Shown here in pieces: positions 1 to 9,739 of a stretch of 64,000 bases of DNA. The stretch covers positions 194,501 through 258,500 of the forward strand of contig JACEEZ010000114.1 in assembly GCA_016584305.1 (NCBI GenBank), given 5' to 3'. The notes beneath the pieces are model-generated. The model was not told the DNA's origin, made no database searches, and saw only the letters and a program-made list of their open reading frames with translations. How positions within the stretch are numbered: the stretch's first letter is position 1; every line of letters starts with the position of its first letter. The stretch is from Chionoecetes opilio. Lineage: Eukaryota; Arthropoda; Malacostraca; Decapoda; Majidae. The translations under genes and the position numbers were made by a program.

Positions 1-1189
1 ACCTCGTGGACATGATGGCGGCAGGCCAACCAAAGCAAGCTTCGTCCGAGTTCTTGCTCAATCCGAATGCAAGCACCTTGCACCATGCCAGTGTTCGAAG
101 CCGTGGTGTCGAAACAGAAGGCGATGATCTTGTCCCTGACGCCCGCTTCGTCCACCTTCAAGACCACTGCAGCCACGTTTCTGCCAGTCTAATCCAAGCT
201 TGCCGGGACCCCAAGAAGGAACTCTTCGTCATCTTCCCCTGTGAGGAGGACGGCGATGCGGTCCTCCGTATCGCCAGAGAGGGACGGGAGGAGTTTTCCG
301 TCCCAATGCAGGACCAACCTCTCGGGTATCTCCTGGTTCCGCAGTTCCACGATCTTCTCAGCGGCTTGCTCTCTCCCCGTAATTCGTGCTCGATGGACCG
401 TGCTCTTCAAGACCGCCATACTCCCAATGTCCATTCCAAGAACTTGAGCGGTAGCTGCGAACGTTGACGTTGCTTGCCGCACCGACAACTTCTCTCGATC
501 CCAAGTTGAAATGAGGTTAAGATCCTTCACGGAGATCGATGGCGACTGTGAGTTTTTTCCTCTGGCTTCGGGATCCACGAGCCGGTGATGACGTCGTCGA
601 CACAGGACTGCTGCTGCTGCTACTGCTTTGGCTTGGGATTTCCGGCCTTTCAGTCAGCCTGGCAATGTCGCTGTCTTCACGTTTCCGGAGCCGCTTGAGT
701 CGAGTTCCGCGCTCGACCTGCTTCTCCACCTTCTTCGCTGTCACGAGGTCAATTCCAGCCATGGATGATTCCCCTCTGTCTTCTCTCTGACTCCGTAGGA
801 ACTCCTTGTCCTCGTCCTTCACGTCTGCCCGTTGGAGAGAGGAGGAGTGCGAGGTCGAAGATTTCTTGGAGGTCTCCTTTGAAAATCTCCTCATCCATAC
901 GATGTTTCGGCCTGTCTTTGTTCTTGTTCTTCTTGAGGTCATTGTACGCCTTTACCAGCTTTGACAGCTTCGTGCCGGCGTGTATTACTGTAGTTGTCGG
1001 AATCCCGGCGCGCGACCAGAAGGGGAGAACCTCCTCCTTCCTGCTCCCGCTCGCCGTCTTCCCCATCTTCCGGTGGTGGTGGTAGTAGCGGAGGAGGACA
1101 TGCTCCTTCGATGGTAGCCGGGCTCCGGTGATTTCATCGATTGGAGCCTTGTTGATCAGCCAAAGATTACTAGCGGCTCTTGTTGCCAT
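1..1189 (-). pseudogene. N-terminal part of a multi-copy orphan protein, frameshifted
   Basis: Reading on the minus strand from an ATG at 1189, the protein begins MATRAASNLWLINKAP, continues with a Lys-rich stretch (LVKAYNDLKKNKNKD), shifts frame near 800-900 into a Glu/Arg- and Ser-rich linker (EDKEFLRSQRED, then a Ser run), and shifts again near 540. The next block holds LVLHWDGKLLPSLSG and LLTGEDDEEFLLGVP. A third shift near 190 leads to IIAFCFDTTASNTG and LLWLACRHHVHE, open at the window edge. I know this block order from a large family of unnamed proteins repeated many times in arthropod and cnidarian genomes. I know no function for it; multi-copy occurrence suggests a mobile-element origin. 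At least three frameshifts show that this copy is broken or mis-sequenced. The remainder lies beyond base 1. Strand and family are secure, function is not. Confidence 0.72.
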
Positions 1190-1344
1190 GTTGATAACCT
1201 GAGGGAGAAAAAAAGTGGAAATTTAGAAAAATCCTGAAATTCGAGTCACGTCACCTAAATGTTCATTTTGTCGGGACCCCTAAATATTACTCAATTCGCC
1301 CAACATTTCAACAACAACAGCGTGCAACATTTCAAAACTTGCAT
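1190..1344. other. Non-coding upstream flank of the orphan gene
   Basis: No ORF, splice pattern or RNA gene is visible. The segment between the ATG at 1189 and the hairpin at 1345 is AT-rich. Its last part (about 1318-1344) is the reverse complement of a motif found again near 39335 and 48355, with the core TTTTGAAATGTTGCACGCT. Confidence 0.5.
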
Positions 1345-2067
<723 letters not shown>

Positions 2068-2310
2068 TTATCACACGGTTTTGATCGTCCGACTCGTTTC
2101 GATTGCCACATACGAACCGAAATGCTACATGTAAAACTATTGTTCATTCAGTCCTCTGCCAACCTAGACAACATACACACCAAGGTCTGTTAAGTATAAA
2201 TTGTGTTTTTATTTTTTAGATAATATAGGATTATTTTATTGCTTTAAAAAAATTCTTTTAGATGTTCGCTTTTAGCAGTTTTAGTATATTAATTTATAAA
2301 CTATTTTAGC
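2068..2310 (+). other. 3' flank of the Penelope-like element
   Basis: AT-rich sequence between the endonuclease stop and the hammerhead-like core. No ORF longer than a few codons is convincing. Its position and orientation fit the element's 3' untranslated or terminal-repeat region. Confidence 0.45.
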
Positions 2311-2350
2311 CTGATGATGCCAAGTGCCATTGGCGAAACGTTGCACGCGC
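2311..2350 (+). ncRNA. Hammerhead ribozyme-like core of a Penelope-like element
   Basis: CTGATGA (2311-2317) is followed by a perfect 5-bp stem II (GCCAA 2319-2323 with TTGGC 2330-2334, loop GTGCCA) and then GAAA (2335-2338). These are the conserved hammerhead core boxes in the right order and spacing. A CGT/ACG mini stem III can be drawn in CGTTGCACG just after. I do not see a clear UH cleavage triplet closing stem I in this copy. Penelope-like elements are known to carry type I hammerheads in their terminal repeats, and this one lies just downstream of a Penelope endonuclease on the same strand. It is probably a decayed or partial ribozyme. Confidence 0.6.
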
Positions 2351-2398
2351 ATAAAGAACCCCAAGAATGACGAGTGTCTTTGCCACCCTGAAATGTCA

Positions 2399-2400
<2 letters not shown>

Positions 2401-2452
<52 letters not shown>

Positions 2453-2492
2453 AGATATAGATATAGATATATAGTGTGTGTGTGTGTATGTG
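2401..2492. repeat. (TA)n(GATATA)n(TG)n compound microsatellite
   Basis: TA repeats, then ATAGAT/GATATA repeats, then a short GT run. It separates the Penelope fragment from the 3' end of the minus-strand LINE and may be the microsatellite tail of that LINE. Long Tyr/Leu and Ile/Tyr peptides translated from it are artefacts. Confidence 0.9.
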
Positions 2493-2599
2493 TATCAGTG
2501 TTGTAGGTCTCAAGACTGGTCGATGAAGTGGATGAAGTGTGGGGGTAACACCTTGGTATCGGTGATTTTTCTGATTCTTGAAGTGTTGTGGTGTTTGTT

Positions 2600-3265
2600 G
2601 CATGATCACCCTGTTTTGTGCTTATACTTGTAAATGTTATTTTGAAATGTCTTGGTTTTCTTGTTTTCCACATCAGTAACAAAGTTTGTTTCTTCACATC
2701 TGCATCCTGTTCATCTGCTAGGAGTAAAAATGTTGCAAGTTTTACATCATTTGTCAGTGTGTTGTCTTGTAGAAAGTTTAAGTTTTTCCTGATGTCTTTA
2801 TATTCCTCGCAGTGTAATAGGAAGTGTTCTAAAGTTTCATCCTGTCCAGTGTTACATGTCGTGCATGCTGTGTTCCCGTTGGTGTGTCTGTTCCTGTAGT
2901 TTAGTTTCAGTGTGTTGCTTCTGCATCTTATCAAAATTGTAGTGAATTCATCATTATCATAAAAGTCTATTTCTTTGATGTGTGTTTTGTATGTTCTGTA
3001 AAGTCTAAGTGTCTCTTTTTCAAATAGTTCTGCTTTCCATTTCTTGGTATCATGTTCTTTTAATTTGACAGTTATTTCTTGTCGTGTTTTCATACTAAGT
3101 TGGTATATGTTGGTATTAAGCTCTTTTAAATAACTGTTGACTGTTTTGGTCCAGTATCTTTCCATTTTCTAGTCTTTGTAGCAAGCTCGTTTCAGTAGAT
3201 CATTTGGGAGTGGGCCATAATGTATCTTATGTATGAGAGTTTAGCTTTTGCATCTCTGATTTTCA
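2600..3265 (-). pseudogene. LINE C-terminal region with Cys/His knuckle
   Basis: The protein contains MERYWTKTVNSYLKELN, then RNRHTNGNTACTTCNTGQDE followed by EHFLLHC. The spacing C-x2-C ... H-x4-C is the zinc-knuckle-like motif at the end of many LINE polyproteins. It joins the RT frame ending near 3266 through a stop/frameshift between 3165 and 3266. Translation beyond about 2500 runs into microsatellite and is not real protein. Confidence 0.75.
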
Positions 3266-4513
3266 TCAAAGATGATCCATTTCTCCTTTAAGGAAACTGT
3301 TTGGTGTGTATTTGGGGGCTCGTAGTATTGTTCTGAAAGCTTTGTTCTCTGTTGTTTGGAGTTTTTCTAGGTTGTTACTGTTGTATGGTATGATGCCTTG
3401 ACAGTAGAGAAGCTTGGGTAATACCACTTGTTTCCAGTATGTTTTCCCAATGAGGACCCTGTTGGTGCTTTTTGCCACTACTGCTGCTGTTACATTGCTC
3501 AACCTATGGGCTTCCTTTATGGTTTCTTTCTTGAATTGATCAAAGCATCTTCTTTTGTTGGTGATATTTATCCCCAAGTATTTTATTTCCTTTGTTATTT
3601 TGATATCACAGAGATTATCAAGAGCTGTTTCATGGTTGTAAATCATTATATGGCTTTTGTCTTTATTCATCTCCAGGCCACTTGCTCTTGCTGCTTCGAT
3701 GAGTGTCAATGTCATGTTTAGGGCATCTGATTCACTTTGTGCTAAAATAAGGCCATCATCTGCATAAAACAAGGCAGGGATAAAGCATATCTCATCTTTG
3801 AATCCAATATTTGTTTGGTTCAGGTGTAGGATGATGATATATGTTATCATTAAGAACAGTGATGTTGAACCATTGCAACCTTGCCTTATTCCGCTGGTGA
3901 CATCCATGTTTGTTACGATCTCATTGTTTAGATACAGGATGGTCTTGTCATTTAGGTATATGTCACTTATGACGTCAATTATGTGTGGATGTATCCTGAA
4001 CTTTTTTAGGCATTCTATTAGGGGCTTTCTTTTCACACTGTCAAAGGCTTTCTTGAAATCTATAGCGATGGTTATTAATGGTCTCTTCATCTTGAAAGAC
4101 TGTTCGATGCAGTAGTTTAAAAGAAACAGGTTGTCTTCGATGCGTCTTTTCTTGGTAAATCCAGCTTGTAGTTCATTATCTTGTTGATTTTTGTGCATGT
4201 GATAGTCTATTTTGCTTAGTATGGCCATAAACAATTTGTAGGAAGAGTTGAGCAGGGCGATGGGTGGTAGATCACTTACTGTAGGTTTGTTCTTTTTGTC
4301 TATCATTATAGTTTTTGATAATTTCCATTTTTGAGGTACAGTTCCACTTGTTAATATGTTGTCGAAACATGTTTTGATGGTGTTTGTAAAGATTTTACTG
4401 TCTGCCAGGGTTTTAAAAAGTTCTCCTCTCATAGCATCTGGTCCTGTAGCTTTGTTGTTTTTTATGGCCTTGAGAGCATGTTGTATCTCATTTTCTTGAA
4501 AGTTTGGTTGTTC
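3266..4513 (-). pseudogene. LINE reverse transcriptase domain
   Basis: About 415 residues. Fingers: ENEIQHALKAIKNNKATGPD. A YRPI-like segment reads PPIALLNSSYKLF. FKKAFDSV holds the first catalytic Asp, TSGIRQGCNGS is motif B, and ALFYADDGLIL (YADD at 3755-3766) holds the catalytic Asp pair. The thumb contains KYLGINI and LIGKTYWKQVVLP. RNA-directed DNA synthesis is the known role. All catalytic residues are visible in one frame. The apparent N-terminal Met at 4516 lies in the LTR's target duplication; the true frame continues upstream at 5534. Confidence 0.9.
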
Positions 4514-4517
4514 CATG
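4514..4517. repeat. Target-site duplication CATG, left copy
   Basis: CATG here and again at 5530-5533 bracket the solo LTR. Four-base duplications fit integrase-mediated insertion of a Gypsy-type element. Confidence 0.85.
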
Positions 4518-5529
4518 TGTAGTGGTCAAAATGACCATCTACACCGTTGTCACCATTATGTAGTGCCCACCTTGGGAGTGTACTCTACAGTCCTGGTTAC
4601 TCCGCTGCCACCACCCACATTAAGTTGGAAAAATATATGAATGAACAAAAATAAAAGATTTAAGAAAATATGTAAGTACTGGTTGGAAACTGAATGACAA
4701 CGCGTTAATATATTTCTAATTATAATATATTTAACTCTTTACTGTCTCCATTATGTAGTTATTATACATTCACAAGTTATCTTAATATTAAGTCTTCCTT
4801 CCCTCCTAGCGATACGCACGCGAAATGCTCAAGTCGTTATCCTAATATAGTTTACTATCTTTGGTAACTTCGGTTGCACTGTCACCACATTAACGATACG
4901 CACATGTAATGCTCAAGTCGTCATCCTAATATAGTTTACTATCTCTGGTAACTTCAGTCGCACTGTTACCCCTTAACGATACGCACATGTAATGCTCAAG
5001 TCGTTATCCTAATATAATGTATACGTAGTCTATCCCACTTCCAACGTTTCCCTCTCACTTATTTTTCTATTTCCTTCTTTCTCCTTGTCCTCACACGGCT
5101 GGCTGTGACATGTTGTGGTTGCCCCCTCTGCTAATTTGTGAGCGCTTGGCCCCTGGTCCGCCAACAGCATCCTACCTTGAGACCCTAAGTAATACACTTT
5201 ATTAGTCCTGGTCAACAAAAGGAATCACCAGTAAGTCATGTCTACATCTCTAGTTAACAAACATTTCATAACATACCTTTACCAAGGGCGAGAATATCAC
5301 CTCCCCACAGGCGACTTAACTCAATGAACGTCAAGCTGCTTCTAAAATTATCCTAACCTAGAATTCCCGTTCTCACCTCGTTTCGCTACGTGTCTAATTA
5401 CTACTGGCTTAAAATATAAGCCTAACCAGTGATTCAGGAATGAGGCGTGGAGGAAATTCCTCGTTAGCTTATTGATACTTGATGTGTTATTTCATCTCTT
5501 CCCCTATTAATGTAATTTCTCGCGTTACA
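4518..5529. mobile_element. Solo LTR (1,012 bp) inserted in the LINE
   Basis: Begins TGTAGTGGTC, ends CGCGTTACA: canonical TG...CA ends with TGTA/TACA symmetry. It is flanked by identical CATG. Deleting it together with one CATG rejoins the LINE frame exactly (...QMITNM | EQPNFQ...). The first 26 bases form a near-palindrome (GTAGTGGTCA / TGACCATCTAC). There is no internal coding domain, so this is a lone LTR left by recombination. A short minus-strand ORF at 5030-5218 is not convincing. Orientation of the parent element is not determined. Confidence 0.87.
4811..5022. repeat. ~84-bp tandem repeat, about 2.5 copies, inside the solo LTR
   Basis: GATACGCAC recurs at 4811, 4895 and 4978, each followed by ATGCTCAAGTCGT, CCTAATATA and GTTTACTATCT in the first two units. 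The periods are 84 and 83 bp. LTR U3 regions often carry such tandem blocks; a regulatory role here is only a guess. Confidence 0.85.
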
Positions 5530-5533
5530 CATG

Positions 5534-5815
5534 TTAGTGATCATTTGCAGTGGTTGGACTGATATTGTATCATAATGTTCTAGAAGGTGTGTTGGCAGAC
5601 TTATTTGTCGTTCATTTATGAGCAGCTGTACTGTAACCGTGTCTGTTTGGTAAAAACTCGTTACGTAATTTTGTCGTTCATTTAGGTTCCACGTTTCGTC
5701 TATTCTGTTTGGCTGCTTTTGGTACACTACTTCCCAGTAATGGTGGAGCTTGGTCTTGATCTCTTCCTCTGGAATCTCTATTGCATTTTCATAAAGAGTC
5801 ACAGATTTCTTTGTA
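5534..5815 (-). pseudogene. LINE linker between endonuclease and RT
   Basis: Minus-strand protein KKSVTLYENAIEIPEEEI, then HHYWEVVYQKQPNRIDETWN and LPTHLLEHYDTISVQPL. It matches the connector found in this LINE type just before the RT fingers. It joins the RT (4513) across the solo LTR and the endonuclease part (6520) across the Tigger-like element, both in frame. Confidence 0.82.
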
Positions 5816-5987
5816 CACAAACCTCGATTTCCCGGACTAATAGGGGGGAGCACTGGTCCAGGAATCGCAAGAAAAAAAAAAAGAAAAAAAATCCGATGCC
5901 ATTACCCACCCCCGGACGTTTATCCTACTCTAGTATTTACTGTCCGGCAACCGACAATATCAACTACCCCGCCGCAGACTTTTACGT

Positions 5988-6324
5988 CCGCTGAGCATGC
6001 AGCCACCTGGCGGGAGGCAGCAGAAAGTGTTCAATAGTCTCAAGAGACGTTCCTGCACCAGGGGCAGTGGGGGTCAGGGGATTAACGGAGGCTGTGCAGG
6101 TGAACCGTGAGTGTCGTGTGCCCAAATGTAAACAATACGACCGCTGAGCATGCTGCCACCTGGCGGGAGGCAGCAGAAAGTGTTCAATAGTCTCAGAAAT
6201 GTTCTTGCACCAGGGGCAGTGGGAGTCAGGTGACTGACGGAGGCTGTGCAGGTGAACCGTGAATGTTGTGTGCCCAAATGTAAACAATACGACCGCTGAG
6301 CATGCTGCCACCTGGCGGGAGGCG
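5988..6324. repeat. 152-153-bp tandem repeat, 2.2 copies, carrying a LINE tail peptide
   Basis: CCGCTGAGCATGC starts at 5988, 6141 and 6293. On the minus strand each unit reads FGHTTFTVHLHSL, SHCPWCK and TIEHFLL, i.e. the His/Cys tail region of another LINE. A fragment of a retrotransposon tail has therefore been captured in the DNA element and locally multiplied. Confidence 0.82.
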
Positions 6325-6406
6325 CGGACACTGACCAGGGGTGACAAGAGACGCTCGGACCGCCGGACAACTTGGTCAATTTACGAACAGGACCAGGCAT
6401 TTCAAC

Positions 6407-6409
<3 letters not shown>

Positions 6410-6440
<31 letters not shown>
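6410..6440. repeat. Poly(A) run
   Basis: About 31 A residues on the plus strand inside the Tigger-like element, just beyond the tandem units. It may be the remnant tail of the captured retro-sequence. Confidence 0.9.
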
Positions 6441-6443
<3 letters not shown>

Positions 6444-6519
6444 TCCGAGACTGACATATCCCCGGACCTCGGATTTTGTCTGGCAAATCCGATATCCGGG
6501 AAATCGAGGTTTGTGTGTA

Positions 6520-7712
6520 TTTTCAATTCCTCTTAAGTAATTTATTTGCTTCCATAGTTTCTTATTTGAATGTTTGTCTTGTTTAATCTTTTCAGTAATT
6601 ATTCTTTCATGTTTTGCTATTGCAATTTTAATTTCTTCTTTAACTTGTAGTTTCTGTTTTGTATACTTTTGCTTTAGTCTCTTTTTGTTCTTGTGTTGTA
6701 GCTCTCCTTGCCTGGCTATTAAATTCCTTCCTTTTCTTTATTCCTTTCCTTATGTTGTTTGTTATCCAGATGGGCTCGGTCTCTTGGCTGTGTTTTGTAG
6801 TTCTTTTGAAGTATGTCTTTGTTAGGTGTTTTTGCGCTGATTGGTTCATGATTTCTTCCAAGTCTTTTATATTAGTTATTGGGTTATTCGGATATGTTAG
6901 TCGTGTTTCAACTTCTTTAATGTATTCTTCACAGTGTTCCTCTTTGAAGCTTGTGACTGTAATTTTTATTGAATTTTCATCTTGAAATTTCTGTTGTTGT
7001 CCACTGTTTACTTTGAAGTTAATTTCCAGCAGGTTGTGGTCGGAAAGGTCGGAAATTTCTTTATTTTCGTCTATTTTCATGTTTATGAATTGGGTCATGT
7101 ACTTATGATTTACTAAAGCTAGATCTATTGCACTTTGTATACCATTTTGACATCTTGTCATCACTCCTGAACATTCCATTGTTCCATTTAGGATAGTATA
7201 GTCAAGTTCTTCTACCATCTCTATTGTGATTTCTCCATTTTTATTCAGCGGTTGTGGTCCTAAGAATCCAAGATGACTGTTAAAGTCACCTAGGATTATC
7301 ACATGTTTGTTATGGATTCTGTTTGCTATATCTATAATTTCCTTCTTGATATTCACATTTCTCTGGGCATTTGTGCATGAAAAAATATACTAGTACGAGG
7401 CACACGTCCATTGCTCCTATCTTAAATTCCGCATGTAATACATTTTGTCCCTTGTCGTCATCTTTTCCATCTTGACGCTATCTTTTCTATAGACAAATTT
7501 TCAGACCTCCTTTTTTATCATTCATCTCTCTATAGGAGCTTAGGGTCTCAAATTAGTTCTGAAAAATCTATTTTGCTGTAATTTTCTTGAGTTTCTGTAA
7601 GCCATAAAATATCGTATTTGTGTTTAATAAGTTTTTCTAATTCAAATCTTTTAAAGTTTGTTAACCCTTGTACATTTAGTAGTATGCATTGTATGTAAGT
7701 TTTTGTACTTGT
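6520..7712 (-). pseudogene. LINE AP-like endonuclease and following linker
   Basis: Minus-strand protein with an N-terminal block near 7690-7590 (ILLNVQGLTNF, LWLTETQE), a frameshifted stretch 7560-7370, then HVIILGDFNSHLGFLGPQ, QSAIDLALVNHKY and EISDLSDHNLLEINF. The DFN, D-L and SDH motifs are the catalytic signatures of LINE AP endonucleases, which nick target DNA. After it come basic residues and KKLWKQINYLRG near 6560, ending at the Tigger-like insert. Frameshifts near 6635 and 7370 break the copy. Confidence 0.88.
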
Positions 7713-8038
7713 CAATTTTCCTGGCGCAATTGGTCGGTTTCTCTCTTTTTCTGAAGCATTCCTTTCCTGTAATCAATATACCAAGTAAAGTCTCCTTGGT
7801 CTCGCTTGTCTTTCAATTCCATTCTAAGCTGGTAAGCTTTTTCTCTCTGTGACTTTGTCATGTTACTTGATATAGATATGGATTTTATGTCTTCATCTCT
7901 GGCATACCTCAGTTTTTTTACCTGTTTTAAAGTACTGAATTTACTGGAAGTCTCTCTGAGTTTAACTAGGACTGGTCTGTCCTTACCTCTGGTTTGGGTT
8001 CCTAGTCTCCTTGTCTCGGTGATTACAACATCTCTCAC
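7712..8038 (-). pseudogene. LINE N-terminal (ORF1-like) region
   Basis: Reads VVITETRRLGTQTRGKDRPV, KLRYARDEDIKSISIS and MTKSQREKAYQLRMELKDK. This RPVLVKL...LR...S.MTK.QR pattern is typical of the nucleic-acid-binding N-terminal portion ahead of the endonuclease in this kind of LINE. The upstream end is not seen because the sequence turns back on itself at 8063 (see the inverted repeat). Confidence 0.7.
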
Positions 8039-8165
8039 CTCCAGGACCTCTGTGAAGATCTTAATGATGTGGAGACTTGCACCAAGATCTTCACAGAGGT
8101 CCTGGAGGTGAGAGATGTTGTAATCACCGAGACAAGAAGACTAGGAACCCAAACCAGAGGTAAGG
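7981..8165. repeat. 82-bp near-perfect inverted repeat with 21-nt loop
   Basis: Left arm 7981-8062 and right arm 8084-8165 differ at one position by eye; the loop is 8063-8083 (AATGATGTGG...). The left arm is LINE coding sequence, so the right arm is a fold-back copy at the 5' end of the LINE. Snap-back priming during target-primed reverse transcription would give this. The related structure near 14685-14880 has the loop in the opposite orientation. Confidence 0.9.
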
Positions 8166-8285
8166 TCTAGGCCTAGGTCTCGAGACCAGTTTGATGTGGT
8201 CTTGGTCTTGGTCTCGTTTGATGTGGTCTTGGTCTTGATCTTGGTCTCGAAGCTTCTGGTCTCGGAGTTTGGCTCGAGACCAGGA
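8166..8285. repeat. GGTCTTGGTCTCG minisatellite, first block
   Basis: Degenerate repeats of GGTCTTG and GTCTCG with TTTGATGTG interspersions. A similar array lies at 9045-9205. The two arrays flank about 760 bp of non-coding DNA and may mark the ends of one unrecognised element. Confidence 0.8.
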
Positions 8286-9044
8286 TTAAAAAGTGCATCG
8301 CGGCGTGGGGAAGGTCGGAATTTATTATCATACACGGAGAAAATCATGGCTGTTTCAATTCACGGCGCGCCATACAGCGTTTTACTGTCTGTAGATACTG
8401 CCTGACTAGCTCTACGGTGATGATGCATGAGCTGAGCCCTGTGAGCGCTGATAGAGTGCGTGCGAGTCGAGAGAACATGCATGACGTGGCCATTCTCGCA
8501 GTGATAATCTCCGTTTGCACGCACGCATGTTTACAGCTCTGTTCATCTCCGTGTACTTCATATATGTGTAGGCCTATACAATCCCCGCACCCTTCGTACA
8601 CATACACCATAGGTTTAGCTAGCTCGCTTGAAAAACGTAACCACAAAAATTGCTATTTTCCTATGTTTGTTTCTTCATGCCAACGAAGCAATGAAAGCAG
8701 AAATATTTGACCTAGATGTTTAGTTGTTCACATATATTAAATTTTGTAAATATATTTCCTCTTATACTTTACCCTTACCCCCCTTCTACCAGAGCTCGTT
8801 AGTCGTTACATCGAGAACATCTGGCAGCAGGGTTGTCAGGTGCACAAACCACAAAATATACTTTTGGCACTCATACTTTACTTATTTGGCATTTTCAATT
8901 TTTCATCATAAGAAAATTAAATTAAATTGACAAATATTTCTGGCAAATTCAAAAATTTGTTGAGTAATTTCTGGCAAGAAATACAACAATTGGCAGGACC
9001 TGGCAATCAAAATAGTCATATTTATAAAAAAATATTTTATATGC
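8286..9044. other. Unassigned sequence between two related minisatellites
   Basis: Contains scattered short ORFs (up to about 100 codons on either strand) without recognisable motifs. No splice structure or RNA gene is visible. It could be the core of a non-autonomous transposon bounded by the GTCT-rich arrays, but I see no TIR or target duplication. Confidence 0.4.
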
Positions 9045-9205
9045 CTGTTCTTGGTCTTGGTCTGATTCGGAGGGTCTGGTCTTGATCTTGGTCTTGGTCT
9101 CGGAGGGCTGGTCTTGGTCTCGGAAGGTCTGGTCTTGGTCTTGGTCTCGAAGGGTCTGGTCTTTATCTTGGTGTTGGTCTCGGAGGGTCTGGTCTTGACT
9201 ACAAC
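9045..9205. repeat. GGTCTTGGTCTCGGAGGGTCT minisatellite, second block
   Basis: Seven or so variants of GGTCTTGGTCTCGGAGG. Same theme and orientation as 8166-8285. Confidence 0.85.
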
Positions 9206-9739
9206 ACTGATGTGTAGGCTACGTGTGTATGTATGTATCTGTGTATGAATGTATGTATGTATGTATGTTTAGAGTTTGTTATAGGTAGATATTTATTAGT
9301 ATTTACAGTGTGGGTGTGTGTGTGTGTGTGTTTATAGGCTCCTTGCACTGACTTCACGATCTAACGGCTTCAAGCCAAATGCCGTCCATCGGCACTCTGA
9401 TTTTCTAGGTGGAGGACCAACAGCTGGTCGGCGAGGCTGAAGATGTCGACAAATATGGTAATTTTCCCCTACCAAATATATGTTTATCAGTATAAATGAT
9501 ATACTGTTACCTTCGTAAATGTTTGTTCTATAATATTATCAAATAAAAAATGGTAAAACACACTAAAGAAATGCCATTATGAGACTCGAGAAATATGCAT
9601 GAACTTAATATTCACTTAAACTCATCGCCATTTAAAATTTTGCGAGAAAAATTATAACATGGATCATATCAATAGAAGCGGAATTTTATTAGCTTTCCAT
9701 TGATATTTTTCGTTTTCTGATAAATGAATTAGCACCATG
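9206..9739. other. Non-coding, with TGTATG and GT microsatellites and a possible mini-exon
   Basis: GTATGTAT repeats at about 9228-9268 and a GT run at about 9310-9330. A 49-base segment 9409-9457 lies between TTTTCTAG and GGTAATTT and reads VEDQQLVGEAEDVDKYG without stops. That would suit a plus-strand exon, perhaps in the same gene as the tRNA-synthetase exon downstream, but it is too short to identify. Confidence 0.35.

Larger units (their letters stand above)
5816..6517. mobile_element. Non-autonomous pogo/Tigger-like DNA element (702 bp)
   Basis: Left end CACAAACCTCGATTTCCCGG and right end CCGGGAAATCGAGGTTTGTG are inverted repeats. TA lies immediately outside on both sides (5814-5815 and 6518-6519). 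Removing the element and one TA restores the LINE frame (GIENT | KKSVT). ACCTCGAT...CCGGA ends with TA duplications are typical of the pogo/Tigger branch of Tc1-mariner. No transposase is present. Inside are two short A runs and the 152-bp tandem units described separately. Confidence 0.87.
2500..8165 (-). mobile_element. LINE (non-LTR retrotransposon), minus strand, with two nested insertions
   Basis: Domains in transcription order (right to left): ORF1-like end of a polyprotein (about 8038-7712), AP-like endonuclease (about 7700-6640), linker (to 6520, resuming 5815-5534), reverse transcriptase (4513-3266) and a CCHC-type tail (about 3265-2600). A pogo/Tigger-like element (5816-6517) and a solo LTR (4518-5529) interrupt it. 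The LINE frame continues exactly across both sites when one target duplication and the insert are ignored. Without inserts the LINE is about 3.9 kb. Clade is not certain; the domain order is that of a single-ORF AP-endonuclease LINE. Scattered stops and frameshifts make this copy inactive. Confidence 0.88.

Noticed and set aside
6..467. 153-codon plus-strand ORF at the left edge
   Set aside because: Antisense shadow of the recognised minus-strand orphan family (LVLHWDGKLLP, IIAFCFDTTASNTG).
2281..2500. Continuation of the LINE ORF into Tyr-Leu and Ile-Tyr repeats
   Set aside because: These codons are microsatellite and the Penelope 3' end; the LINE protein ends before about 2500.
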